This document shows, piece by piece, positions 16,899-25,456 of a stretch of DNA of 64,000 bases. The stretch spans positions 1,612,001 through 1,676,000 of the forward strand of contig OZ221971.1 of NCBI GenBank assembly GCA_965119685.1, read 5' to 3'. Source of the stretch: Merdibacter sp965119685. Its GTDB lineage: Bacteria > Bacillota_I > Bacilli_A > Erysipelotrichales > Erysipelotrichaceae. Each line of letters starts with the position of its first letter. Positions within the stretch are counted from its first letter, which is position 1. The notes under the pieces were generated by a model that was given only the letters and a program-made list of their open reading frames with translations, ran no database searches and was not told the origin of the DNA. The translations under genes were made by a program, and so were the position numbers.

Positions 16899-17639
16899 AT
16901 GGAGAGATTGCAGAAAGTCATCGCCGCGAGCGGGATCACCTCCCGGCGCAAGGCGGAAACCTATATCACACAAGGGCGCGTGCGCGTCAACGGCGAGGTG
17001 GTTACCCAGCTTGGCACACAGGTGAAAAAAAGTGATGTCATCGAGGTGGACGGAGAACGCATCGAGCGTGAGAATAAGGTGTACTATCTGATGAATAAAC
17101 CGAAAAAGACGCTGTGCGCTTCCAGCGATGAGCGCGGCAGAGTAACGGTCATCGATCTGATGGAATGTGAGGAGCGGGTATTTACGGTCGGCCGTCTCGA
17201 CTATGATACCAGCGGAGCGCTGATCATCACCAATGACGGAGAATTTGCCAATCAGATCATTCATCCCCGCTATCATCTGCCTAAGACGTACAATCTGACG
17301 ATCAACGGCATCTTAACCGGCGACGACATGAAGGCGCTCAAAGAGGGAATCGTGCTGGATGACGGCTATCGCACGATGCCCAGCCGCTTTAAAGTTACGG
17401 AAAAGGATTTGGAGAAAAACCAATGCAGCTTTGATTTGACGATTTACGAAGGGAAAAACCGTCAGATCAAGCGCATGATGGAAGCGCTTGGGTATGAGGT
17501 ACGCCGTCTGCACCGCAAACAGATCGCCTTTTTGGGATGCAGTGATCTCAGCCAGGGAGAGTATCGCATCCTCAAGCCGCATGAGGTGAAAATGCTGCGT
17601 GCGCTCGCTTTAAAGGGGCGCATTACGAATATGAGGTAA
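16899..17639 (+). CDS. rluB: 23S rRNA pseudouridine synthase (RluB family)
   Basis: The protein has 246 residues. It isomerises a uridine of 23S rRNA helix 89 to pseudouridine. An N-terminal S4 RNA-binding domain (RLQKVIAASGITSRRKAE...) precedes the RsuA/RluB catalytic domain, with the catalytic Asp in VGRLDYDTSGALI and the family motif GKNRQIKRM. The ATG at 16899 follows GGCAGGAGG; a GTG two codons earlier is too close to the RBS. rsmE follows after three bases. Confidence 0.93.
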   Translation: MERLQKVIAASGITSRRKAETYITQGRVRVNGEVVTQLGTQVKKSDVIEVDGERIERENKVYYLMNKPKKTLCASSDERGRVTVIDLMECEERVFTVGRLDYDTSGALIITNDGEFANQIIHPRYHLPKTYNLTINGILTGDDMKALKEGIVLDDGYRTMPSRFKVTEKDLEKNQCSFDLTIYEGKNRQIKRMMEALGYEVRRLHRKQIAFLGCSDLSQGEYRILKPHEVKMLRALALKGRITNMR

Positions 17640-17642
17640 GTC

Positions 17643-18380
17643 ATGCAACAGTATTTTGTCAAACAGTCACTGCGCATCGGCGAGGCACTGGCGCTGGATG
17701 CGGCGCAGAGCCATCATATCCTGCATGTCATGCGCATGAAGCCGGGAGCGATCGTGCGCTTGGCTGACGAGCATGCAGTGGTGATGGAAGCGACGCTGAG
17801 TATGCGTTCAGGTCAGGTATGGGCGCTTCCTTGCAGAGAGCTAAACGTCGTGGATTCCCCTTTCGATGTTACCTTGATTATGGGGTTAATCAAAGGAGAA
17901 CGCTGGGAGTGGGTCATCCAAAAGGCGGCGGAGCTTGGAGCCAGCCGCATTGTACCCTTGCAGAGCCGCTATTGCGTGGTGAAATTAGCGGATGAGAAGC
18001 TGGCAAAGAAGCTTCAGCGCTGGCGCATGATCGCGCAAGAGGCGAGCGAGCAGTGCAAGCGTCCGACGATTTTGCAAGTAGAGGCGCCTATTACGATAGA
18101 TCAGTTGGCAACGGTAAAAAGCGAACGCAATCTGATCGCCTATGAGCTGGCAGATGCTCACAGCATGGGACTGAAAGCGGCGCTGCGCGATGGCAGCTAT
18201 GCTTCGATCAGCGTGATGGTCGGATGTGAAGGCGGCTTTAGCGAGGAAGAGGTCGCACAGGCGCAAAAAGAAGGCTATCGCTGTGTGTCGTTAGGCACGC
18301 GCATCCTGCGGGCGGAGACTGCCGCAATCGCTTTGTTAGCCAATATCGGCTATGAGCTGGAAGCGGGGAGAGAGATATGA
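17643..18380 (+). CDS. rsmE: 16S rRNA (uracil-1498-N3)-methyltransferase
   Basis: The protein has 245 residues. RsmE methylates U1498 of 16S rRNA using SAM. It has an N-terminal PUA-like region (SHHILHVMRMKPG) and a C-terminal SPOUT knot with VGCEGGFSEEEV and SLGTRILRAETAAI, the signature SAM-binding segments. It lies between rluB and an unknown gene that overlaps it by four bases. Confidence 0.95.
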   Translation: MQQYFVKQSLRIGEALALDAAQSHHILHVMRMKPGAIVRLADEHAVVMEATLSMRSGQVWALPCRELNVVDSPFDVTLIMGLIKGERWEWVIQKAAELGASRIVPLQSRYCVVKLADEKLAKKLQRWRMIAQEASEQCKRPTILQVEAPITIDQLATVKSERNLIAYELADAHSMGLKAALRDGSYASISVMVGCEGGFSEEEVAQAQKEGYRCVSLGTRILRAETAAIALLANIGYELEAGREI

Positions 18381-19132
18381 AAGATGTGTTTGCGCTGATG
18401 GCGCACGCTTATGGCAAATCCGCCGTAAAGCTGGCGCCGTTAAAAAGAGCAGTCAAGGAGCTGGAGCGCTTTTATGATGAGCGCAAATTGCCCTGTGCGA
18501 TAAAAAGTGATGAAGATCTGCTGGTCATGAGCGCACAGCGCGACGCTTTGCTGCAAAAGGAGCGTTTGGACGAACAGCTGTTTCGCTCGCTGGAAGAGAT
18601 GCAAGACTATATACAGACGTTAGCTTATGAGGAAATCAACCGTCTGCTGCTCGTCGATCTGGGTCAGGTGTTCACACAGCTCAAATGCTTTGACGATCAG
18701 GGACAGCGCATCTATCTGCCTTGCTTTTCGGCGATGATCAATGAGCGCTACACAAAGTCTCCGGCATTGTTTACCTATTCCGGATATCAGCATCAGCTGC
18801 GTCATTATGAGAGCTCTCTGCGCTGGGGGATGTATGGCACGCTGCCCTATGAAAACGGTTTTGGCTTGTTTGCCTTGGCAGCGCGGGAAGAGAGTGGAAA
18901 ACGCATCGTCTTGCTGTTACGGGAAGCGGGGCGTCTGTATCTGTTGGAGAGCGGTAAAATTGTGGCAGCGTTAGCGCTGCCATGGAAGCAAACGCTCAAG
19001 GAAGAGACGCTTACGGCGTTGGCGCAGGCGTTGTTGAAGCGTGAGGATGCGGTGCTGATCGAGCTGCTGACAGAATGTGATGAAATCAAGGGTGGCGTCA
19101 GGAAAAAATTACGAAAGCTGCTGTCAAAATGA
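18377..19132 (+). CDS. Conserved-looking protein of unknown function
   Basis: I do not recognise this 251-residue protein. It has no signal peptide or clear membrane segment. The N-terminal third is rich in charged helices (KRAVKELERFYDERKLP). The middle holds an aromatic-rich stretch (YTKSPALFTYSGYQHQLRHY), and the C-terminus is helical and basic (GGVRKKLRKLLSK). It overlaps rsmE by four bases (ATGA), so it is co-translated with an rRNA methylase. A terminator separates it from mtaB. Codon use matches its neighbours. Confidence 0.75.
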   Translation: MKDVFALMAHAYGKSAVKLAPLKRAVKELERFYDERKLPCAIKSDEDLLVMSAQRDALLQKERLDEQLFRSLEEMQDYIQTLAYEEINRLLLVDLGQVFTQLKCFDDQGQRIYLPCFSAMINERYTKSPALFTYSGYQHQLRHYESSLRWGMYGTLPYENGFGLFALAAREESGKRIVLLLREAGRLYLLESGKIVAALALPWKQTLKEETLTALAQALLKREDAVLIELLTECDEIKGGVRKKLRKLLSK

Positions 19133-19172
19133 AGAGGAGAAGAGGAGATGTGTGCGCATCTTCTTTTTATGT
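19133..19172 (+). terminator. Terminator after the rsmE-linked unknown gene
   Basis: An approximately 10-bp stem around AGATG/CATCT, with two G-T pairs, is followed by TTTTTAT. Confidence 0.65.
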
Positions 19173-19296
19173 TTTTGAAACAGCAGGTTATAAACGAAAA
19201 ACGGGGAGAGGAACAGGAAGCGAGGCGTTTGCGCTAATACGGCACCAAGGCAGTCACAAAGGGTGGAAAACGATAAAAAAAGTGATGAAAATGGTG

Positions 19297-19302
19297 TATA
19301 AT
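19297..19302 (+). promoter_or_regulatory. -10 element upstream of mtaB
   Basis: A perfect TATAAT lies 24 bases before the mtaB start. No good -35 hexamer is visible at the usual distance. Confidence 0.45.
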
Positions 19303-19325
19303 AGCTGTTGTTAAGGAGTGAGGAT

Positions 19326-20639
19326 ATGACGACATTCGCAATAGCAACACTGGGATGTAAGGTCAATACATACGAATCACAGCATTATCTGGAAGCGATG
19401 AGGGAGGCCGGCTTTCGCGAGGTCAGCTTTCGCGAGCCTGCCGACGTCTACATCATCAATACTTGCAGCGTCACCAACACCGCGGCGTCGAAAAGCCGTC
19501 AGCGCATTCATCAGGCGCGCAAGCAAAATCCCGCTGCCATCGTGGCGGTCGTCGGCTGTTATGCGCAAAGTGCTTCGCCCAGTGCATTAGCAGCTTTGCA
19601 GGCGGACATCATCATCGGCGCAAAGGGCAAACAGGCGCTGGTGGAACAGGTGCAATCGGCGCTGAAGGGAGAGCGTGTGCAAAAGCCTGTTTTGGAGGAT
19701 GCGCGGCGCATCACCGCCTTTGAACCGCTGCACATCCATGCGTTTTCCCATCAAACCCGCGCCTTTTTAAAGGTGCAGGATGGCTGCAATCAATTTTGCA
19801 GCTACTGCATCATCCCTTATGCCAGAGGCAGCGAACGCTCGATCGACCCCATGCAGGCGGTAGCGCTTGCACAAGAGATGGCCGCCAACCATCATCAGGA
19901 AATCGTGCTCAGCGGGATTCATACCGGGCGCTATGGCAGAGAGCGGGGAAGCTCGCTGTTACAGCTGTTAGAGCTGCTGGTAGACAACACGCCGGCGCAT
20001 GTACGCTATCGCATCTCCAGCATCGAGATGAATGAGATTGATGATGATTTCATTGCCTACATGCAAAAAGAACCGCGCATTGCCCGCCATCTGCACATTC
20101 CGATACAGGCGGCGGACGATGCACTGCTCAAGGCGATGAATCGTCCCTATGACGTGGCCTGGTTTATCAAACGCATGGAAGCGATCCGCACGGCACTGCC
20201 GCATGTGAGCATCTCCACCGATATGATCGTCGGATTTCCGGGAGAGAGCGAGGAGCAGTTTGCACAGGCGCTAGAGCGGGTGGAAAAGGAGCTGCGCTTC
20301 TCTTTCATCCATTGTTTTCCTTATTCCAAAAGAGATCATACCGCTGCGGCGCTGATGAGCGATCAGATTCCCAACACGGTAAAAAAAGCGCGGGTGAAAG
20401 CGCTGAGCGCTCTTTCTCAGCAGCTGTATCACACATACATGGCATCGTTTATCAACGAGAGCGTCGATGTCGTCGTCGAGACGATCAAAGAAGGGATGTA
20501 CTTTGGACACAGCAGCGAGTATCTGCCTATCTACATCCCACAGCGAAAACAAACAGAGATGCCTGCGCGTCTGCGCGTGCAGGTGAAGGAATATGCGTAT
20601 GATGGACTTAGAGCCATAGAAACGGAGGAAGCTTCATGA
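19326..20639 (+). CDS. mtaB: tRNA t6A methylthiotransferase MtaB
   Basis: The protein has 437 residues. This radical-SAM enzyme adds a methylthio group to t6A37, giving ms2t6A in tRNAs for ANN codons. The order is an N-terminal UPF0004 domain with three cluster-binding Cys (TLGCKVN, NTCSVTN, VGCYAQS), the radical-SAM CNQFCSYC motif and a TRAM-like C-terminus. The start is chosen after AAGGAG with a seven-base spacer. It ends by overlapping murE by four bases. Confidence 0.94.
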   Translation: MTTFAIATLGCKVNTYESQHYLEAMREAGFREVSFREPADVYIINTCSVTNTAASKSRQRIHQARKQNPAAIVAVVGCYAQSASPSALAALQADIIIGAKGKQALVEQVQSALKGERVQKPVLEDARRITAFEPLHIHAFSHQTRAFLKVQDGCNQFCSYCIIPYARGSERSIDPMQAVALAQEMAANHHQEIVLSGIHTGRYGRERGSSLLQLLELLVDNTPAHVRYRISSIEMNEIDDDFIAYMQKEPRIARHLHIPIQAADDALLKAMNRPYDVAWFIKRMEAIRTALPHVSISTDMIVGFPGESEEQFAQALERVEKELRFSFIHCFPYSKRDHTAAALMSDQIPNTVKKARVKALSALSQQLYHTYMASFINESVDVVVETIKEGMYFGHSSEYLPIYIPQRKQTEMPARLRVQVKEYAYDGLRAIETEEAS

Positions 20640-22096
20640 AACTCAATCAACTGTTTAACGATGTGCCGCCGATCGAAATCAGCGGTTTGGCAATCGATTC
20701 CCGCAAGGTAAAAAGCGGCGATATGTATTTTTGCTTAGAAGGACTGGTGAATGACGGTCACGCTTTCGCATCCGCTGCGGTTGCCGCCGGCGCTTTGTGT
20801 GTCGTTCATTCCAAAGATCTTCCCGAGATGGTGCAGGGAGCGATCTACATCAAGGTACAAGACGTCAACGCCGTTCTCAATGAGGTTGCCTCACGCTTTT
20901 ACGGGCATCCCAGCCACCATCTGCGGATGTATGGCGTTACCGGTACCAACGGAAAGAGCACCGTCACCAATATCATCCGTGATCTTTATTCCCATCATGC
21001 CCCTTGCGGCTATATCGGTACCATCGCGATCACCTATGGCAGCGTGAAACGCGCGCCGGATCTGACGACGCCTGATCCGATCGTCATTCACTCTACGCTT
21101 GCCGCCATGGTCAAGGAGGGGATGCAGGCGTGCGCACTGGAGGTCAGCTCGCATGGCTTAGAGCTGGGACGGGTGGAATCCGTCGATTTCGATGTGGCGA
21201 TCTTTACCAATCTGACGCACGATCATCTGGATTTTCACGGCACGCTGGAACGTTATTTTGCGGCGAAGCTGAAGTTGTTCACGCATTTGAAACCGGAGGG
21301 GATCGCAATTATCAATGCCGATGATCCCTATGGGCGCAAGATCATCGATCAGTGTGCCGCACGCGTAGTGACCTATGGAATCGAGCAGGAAGCGGACTAT
21401 CGGGCAGATGATATCCATATCGATGTGGAGGGTTCCAGTTTCACCCTGATTCATGGGGAAAAGCGCCTGAAGGTAAAGACGAATCTGGCTGCTCTTTACA
21501 ATATTTATAACCTGTTGGCCGCCATTGCGGCATTAGCGGAAACCGACATGCCGCTGGAGGAGATCGTCGTGTGGGTCAGCGGCATTGAACAGATCGAAGG
21601 GCGCATGGAGCGCATACATGAGGGTCAGCCTTTTCATGTCATCGTTGATTTTGCTCATACGCCGGATGGGATGGAGAAGATTATGCAGTATGGCCGGATG
21701 ATCACACAGGAGGGACACAAGATGACCGCTGTCTTCGGTTCTGCCGGCAAGCGCGATACGAAGAAGCGTCCGGTGTTCGGGGAACTGGCAGATCGCTATT
21801 GTGATATGATCATTCTCACCGAGGACGATCCCCGCGATGAAAATCCGCATGAGATCGCCGATGAAATCCGCAGCGGTATCCACCAGACGAAATCCATCTT
21901 CATCGCTGATCGCTATGATGCGATACGTCAGGCGATCGAATCAGCCAACGCCGGCGATACGGTGCTCATCCTGGGGAAGGGCGATGAGGTGTTCATGTAT
22001 CGGGAAAACGGCAGAGCGCCGTGGAAAGGCGATCATCTGGTTGCCAGAGAATGCATTCGCCGCTATTATCTGCAAGAGAATGCCGATGAGGGATGA
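20636..22096 (+). CDS. murE: UDP-N-acetylmuramoyl-tripeptide synthetase MurE
   Basis: The protein has 486 residues. MurE adds the third amino acid (meso-DAP or L-Lys) to UDP-MurNAc-L-Ala-D-Glu in the cytoplasm. The P-loop is TGTNGKST, and the NLTHDHLDFHGT and DFAHTPDGME segments are conserved. The specificity loop reads DDPRDENP near residue 396. DAP enzymes usually have DNPR and Lys enzymes often DDPN or similar, so the substrate is ambiguous. It is translationally coupled to mtaB. IS30 copy 1 is inserted 13 bases after the stop codon. Confidence 0.93.
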   Translation: MKLNQLFNDVPPIEISGLAIDSRKVKSGDMYFCLEGLVNDGHAFASAAVAAGALCVVHSKDLPEMVQGAIYIKVQDVNAVLNEVASRFYGHPSHHLRMYGVTGTNGKSTVTNIIRDLYSHHAPCGYIGTIAITYGSVKRAPDLTTPDPIVIHSTLAAMVKEGMQACALEVSSHGLELGRVESVDFDVAIFTNLTHDHLDFHGTLERYFAAKLKLFTHLKPEGIAIINADDPYGRKIIDQCAARVVTYGIEQEADYRADDIHIDVEGSSFTLIHGEKRLKVKTNLAALYNIYNLLAAIAALAETDMPLEEIVVWVSGIEQIEGRMERIHEGQPFHVIVDFAHTPDGMEKIMQYGRMITQEGHKMTAVFGSAGKRDTKKRPVFGELADRYCDMIILTEDDPRDENPHEIADEIRSGIHQTKSIFIADRYDAIRQAIESANAGDTVLILGKGDEVFMYRENGRAPWKGDHLVARECIRRYYLQENADEG

Positions 22097-22109
22097 AAAT
22101 GCTTGAAAT

Positions 22110-22122
22110 TGATTCTAAAAAA
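22110..22122. repeat. Target-site duplication, left side of IS30 copy 1
   Basis: TGATTCTAAAAAA directly abuts the left inverted repeat and is repeated exactly at 23830-23842. Confidence 0.9.
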
Positions 22123-22171
22123 GCTGAAGTGAAAAGTTTATTTCCACTTTGAAAGAGCGAAAAAAATAAGT

Positions 22172-22212
22172 GGCAATTACTCTTACAAAACGAAGAAATT
22201 GCTGCTTTTTTG
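22172..22212 (+). terminator. Terminator-like hairpin inside the left end of IS30 copy 1
   Basis: GCAATT (22173-22178) pairs with AATTGC (22197-22202) and is followed after two bases by a T run. It would block rightward transcription from murE into the element. The same structure occurs in copy 2 near 33465. Confidence 0.5.
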
Positions 22213-22389
22213 TTCATTTAAGTAGAATTTAGTATTACAATAACAAAGGAAACAACAGGTTTATGGCATTGAATACTAATTTTTGGGTATAACGAAAAGA
22301 AGTGAATTTTAGTCATTTTTTTAGGGTGTAGGACTAACTTCCACTTGAGATGTTGATATGGAAATCCGCTCAGCCGCCTGTTGTTTCTT

Positions 22390-23691
22390 TTAATTTAGTT
22401 GCTTACTTATCTGTTTTTTTATTAAATACGGTTTTAAGATCACCTGATCCTTTGGGATCTGCTGAATACCAAAAGCACATAGCCTTTTATAAAGATCCGG
22501 ATACATGAACTCTGTCAGTTCAAAGGGGCTTCTTCCGCCCAGGGATTCCTCAGAAGAAGAATTTACATGACACAGGATCAGGTTCAATGAAGGCTGTCCA
22601 GACAGCCCCAAGGCTTTCAAATCTGTTCCTTTTGGAAGGATATAACGCAGCTCGATATGTTTGTTTTCCAGCGTTCCTTTCTGTCCGGACTGCATAGGGT
22701 CACAATAGTATACCCGTGTTCTCCTAGTCCCGTTAGCTCCATTTTCCATGGCTTCAGCTGCCGAAAACTCAGAGCCTCTGTCTGTAAGGAGGAGCTGGAC
22801 ATATTTTCGAAACAGTTCTTCCCCAAGGATAGATTCCAGCAGATTCACACCTTTCAACATGGAGCGAGCAGTTTTTTCTTCATGATAGAGTGCAAAAAGA
22901 AGTCCTGTCTTTACAAACTTAAAAGTTTGGAGGAAAGGTCCGCTTTTTTCATCATTATAGACAGTGTCCATCTGCACGATAAAGGCATCCGGATTTTCAG
23001 AAAGGAAAGCCTTATAATCTTTATAGGTTCTTCCTGCTAGATATTTTCTGTCTGAGCGTTTTTTGTAGCCCTTCGCTTTCTTTCTGGGGAGCTTTCGGGA
23101 TACTTGTCGGCGCAGATCCATGACAGTAATACCGGCAACTTCATGGAAAACATCCTGTTCAATGTAATTGTAAAGTGTCTTTTCGGAAATTCCCAGTTCC
23201 GGATGGTTGGTGATGATTTGATAGGGGGATTGCCCCTGCTTCAGCAGGGGAGCGATGATCGCAGCCATAGTTTTAGCTTCCTGTACTGTCAGATTTACCC
23301 CTTCCCGGGAGTCAGACAAAGTGGTACGGTAATCACGATGAGCTTGTTCCGGAGAATACTTATACTTGTCGAATCTGCAATGGGACCAGTTGGAGCAGCC
23401 GTTACAGGCGCCGGGAGATCGATCCCGTCTGGAACAGCGGAAGGGGACATATTCGGGGCAGTCAAGAGTACATTGTCTGCCGTGGACACATTTGCGGTAA
23501 TGATTGCATTCCAGAGGTAGATTACACTTATAGGAGAGAATCCGGTGAAGTTTAATTTCTTTAGCGACAGTGGACTTGTCTTTTCCGATGGTCTGAGCAA
23601 TGGCAGATTTGGTAGAGCCGTTAATGATGCCGGTGAGGATGATGCGGCGTTCGTCCAAAGTCAAATGAGTAAAAGCATTGGAATGTTTCAT
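22390..23691 (-). CDS. IS30-family transposase (copy 1)
   Basis: The protein has 433 residues. It has an N-terminal helix-turn-helix (LTLDERRIILTGIINGSTKSAIAQTI), a Cys-rich insert that looks like a zinc-binding region (CNLPLECNHYRKC ... CNGCSNWSHC), and an rve-type DDE catalytic core. The acidic residues are in VQMDTVYN, LLLTDRGSEF and KGTLENKHIELR. All catalytic residues are present, so it should be active. The C-terminus ends YLIKKQISKQLN, unlike copy 2. The five other residue differences are listed under copy 2. Confidence 0.95.
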   Translation of the reverse strand: MKHSNAFTHLTLDERRIILTGIINGSTKSAIAQTIGKDKSTVAKEIKLHRILSYKCNLPLECNHYRKCVHGRQCTLDCPEYVPFRCSRRDRSPGACNGCSNWSHCRFDKYKYSPEQAHRDYRTTLSDSREGVNLTVQEAKTMAAIIAPLLKQGQSPYQIITNHPELGISEKTLYNYIEQDVFHEVAGITVMDLRRQVSRKLPRKKAKGYKKRSDRKYLAGRTYKDYKAFLSENPDAFIVQMDTVYNDEKSGPFLQTFKFVKTGLLFALYHEEKTARSMLKGVNLLESILGEELFRKYVQLLLTDRGSEFSAAEAMENGANGTRRTRVYYCDPMQSGQKGTLENKHIELRYILPKGTDLKALGLSGQPSLNLILCHVNSSSEESLGGRSPFELTEFMYPDLYKRLCAFGIQQIPKDQVILKPYLIKKQISKQLN

Positions 23692-23829
23692 GATGGATAC
23701 CAGCCTTTCCGGCGACTGAGGGACAGGATAAGTGTAAGACTAAATGCAACATAAGTGGAAGTGGAAATAAGTGAAAGACTAAAATCTACTTTTCACTGTT
23801 CAAAGTGGAAATAAACTTTTCACTTCAGC

Positions 23830-23842
23830 TGATTCTAAAAAA
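23830..23842. repeat. Target-site duplication, right side of IS30 copy 1
   Basis: An exact copy of the 13-bp sequence at 22110-22122. Confidence 0.9.
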
Positions 23843-23854
23843 GATGAAAAATTG

Positions 23855-23883
23855 TTGCATTTTTGTTCAGATTTATATATAAT
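23855..23883 (+). promoter_or_regulatory. Promoter of rpsU
   Basis: TTGCAT (23855-23860), a 17-base spacer and TATAAT (23878-23883). It lies just outside the IS and is undamaged. Confidence 0.8.
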
Positions 23884-23915
23884 GTGGATGTTTGCTAGTG
23901 AAGGGAGGGTGAATC

Positions 23916-24095
23916 ATGCCAAAAGTAGTATTGAAGGAAAATGAAGTTCTTGATGACGCTTTAAAAAGATTCAAACGTCAGGTATCTCGAAACGGAACCC
24001 TTGCTGAAGCTCGCAAAAGAGAATTTTATGTTAAGCCGGGCGTACGCCGCAAACTGAAATCGGAAGCTGCTCGCAAGGCGCGCCGCGGTAAGTAA
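23916..24095 (+). CDS. rpsU: 30S ribosomal protein S21
   Basis: The protein has 59 residues: MPKVVLKENEVLDDALKRFK is followed by the basic C-terminus ending RKARRGK. It is a structural protein of the small subunit near the anti-Shine-Dalgarno region. GGGAGGTGA precedes the ATG. It has its own promoter and terminator. Confidence 0.97.
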   Translation: MPKVVLKENEVLDDALKRFKRQVSRNGTLAEARKREFYVKPGVRRKLKSEAARKARRGK

Positions 24096-24105
24096 GCGAT
24101 GAATG

Positions 24106-24134
24106 AAAAATCTGCATACGTGCAGATTTTTTTT
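24106..24134 (+). terminator. Terminator of rpsU
   Basis: The stem AATCTGCA/TGCAGATT with a TACG loop is followed by a run of T. Confidence 0.9.
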
Positions 24135-24329
24135 ATGCTCTTGAAATGGGGGATCGCTTTGCTTTTGAAAGGAAACAGATGCAATGGGAGAAGACATGAC
24201 GATATGTTTGTATGTTTTCAACAGTTTAGCTGTGATAAAGCGGCGGACTCATGGAGAGTGGATGGGAAAGGGGGATCTCGGCTCATAAGTATTTGAACGC
24301 TTTCATATATTAGGTTGAGGTGTTATGGG

Positions 24330-24545
24330 ATGTTAACGATGAAGCGTAACCAGCTGATGATCGAGCAGTATCGCCGCATCCGTATGGCACGCAGCGATCA
24401 GGTCGAGGTGGAGATGAAAGACTATGTGCTGATCATTGAAGGCAGTGATCTGGTAATGCAGGCGATGACAAAGGATGAGGTATTGCTGCAGGGAGATTTA
24501 CAGTGCGTACGGGTAGCCGCTGATGAGAAAAGCACTGGGCGTTGA
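24330..24545 (+). CDS. yqfC: Sporulation protein YqfC
   Basis: The protein has 71 residues of the YabP/YqfC family, recognised by the strand pattern YVLIIEGSDLVMQAMTKDEV followed by LLQGDLQCVRV. In Bacillus yqfC is sigma-E-controlled and precedes yqfD and phoH, the same order as here. The start follows GAGGTG by seven bases; a second Met lies three codons on. It overlaps yqfD by 23 bases. Confidence 0.85.
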   Translation: MLTMKRNQLMIEQYRRIRMARSDQVEVEMKDYVLIIEGSDLVMQAMTKDEVLLQGDLQCVRVAADEKSTGR

Positions 24546-25446
24546 CTGCTGGCGGCTTGCATGCGGCAGCGATACGCTGTTTGCACGTGCGCAGCGCTAT
24601 GGGCTGGAGCTTTATGAGGTACGCTTGCAGGAAACACAGGTGACTGTCTGCACACCGTTAGTTCAGCGCCGGCTGTTTTTGCAGGCGTTTCCCAAAGCGC
24701 AGCTGCAGCATACGAGCGGTTTTGCCGGCTTTGCTCTGCGCAATCTGCGCCGCCCCTCACGATTGTTTTCCCTGCTTGTTGTTTTGCTGGTCTGGTGGTC
24801 GCTCTCACAGTTTGTCTTCATCGTTGAAATCAGGGGCGACGTCAGCACGAACGAGAAATTGATTTTTGAAACGCTGACAGAGCAATATGGACCACTTCCG
24901 ATCTATGGCTTTTCACAGGAGGAGGCACAGGAGCTGTTATCGGAAAAACTGTTCGATGCGCTGACATGGACGGAGGTCGAACGCACCGGCAGTGCCGTCA
25001 GCGTGCGCTTTGCCAGCCGTGGGGAATATTCATCTGAAACATTACACGACGAGGATCTGATCGCCCAGCGCGATGGGGTGATCGCCGGCTTTGATCTCAC
25101 GCATGGCAATAAATGCGTTAATCTAAACGATGTGGTAAAAAAGGGGGATGTCTTGGTCTCTTCACAGATGATGGATTCTATGAACAAGGAGAAGCATTTG
25201 CTTGTTGAAGGACGCGTGTTCGCTTACACGTGGGAGACGATCGAGGTATCCTGTAAAAAAGACGGTCTTTTCATGCCCTTTCAGTTCTTTCGTCTGCTGC
25301 TGAGCGCCCGCGAGCAGGTGAGCGCAGACTTTTTGAAGGACGATCGGATCGAAAGGGAAAACATTTTGCAATTTGAGGAGAATGCGGGTACAATAAAGAT
25401 GAAAATTCATTACACAGTGTACCGGGACATCTCCAGTCCCGTCTAG
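24523..25446 (+). CDS. yqfD: Sporulation protein YqfD
   Basis: The protein has 307 residues. It has one strong membrane segment (about 84-104, SLLVVLLVWWSLSQFVFIV) followed by an extracytoplasmic region with a polypeptide-transport-like start (VEIRGDVSTNEKLIFETL). Family hallmarks include RGEYSSET, DLIAQRDGVI and VVKKGDVLVS. YqfD is required for efficient sporulation in Bacillus; its molecular role is not settled. It is shorter than the Bacillus protein (about 400 residues). phoH follows after ten bases. Confidence 0.88.
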   Translation: MRKALGVDCWRLACGSDTLFARAQRYGLELYEVRLQETQVTVCTPLVQRRLFLQAFPKAQLQHTSGFAGFALRNLRRPSRLFSLLVVLLVWWSLSQFVFIVEIRGDVSTNEKLIFETLTEQYGPLPIYGFSQEEAQELLSEKLFDALTWTEVERTGSAVSVRFASRGEYSSETLHDEDLIAQRDGVIAGFDLTHGNKCVNLNDVVKKGDVLVSSQMMDSMNKEKHLLVEGRVFAYTWETIEVSCKKDGLFMPFQFFRLLLSAREQVSADFLKDDRIERENILQFEENAGTIKMKIHYTVYRDISSPV

Positions 25447-25456
25447 GAGGATTTGG

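Larger units (their letters stand above)
22123..23829 (-). mobile_element. IS30-family insertion sequence, copy 1
   Basis: The element is 1707 bp with perfect 31-bp terminal inverted repeats (22123-22153 and 23799-23829, starting GCTGAAGTGAAAAG). It encodes one IS30-type transposase on the minus strand and is flanked by a 13-bp direct repeat. It is nearly identical to the element at 33417-35122. Several AAGTGGAA motifs lie near both ends. It separates murE from rpsU but leaves the rpsU promoter intact, 26 bases beyond its right end. Confidence 0.95.
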
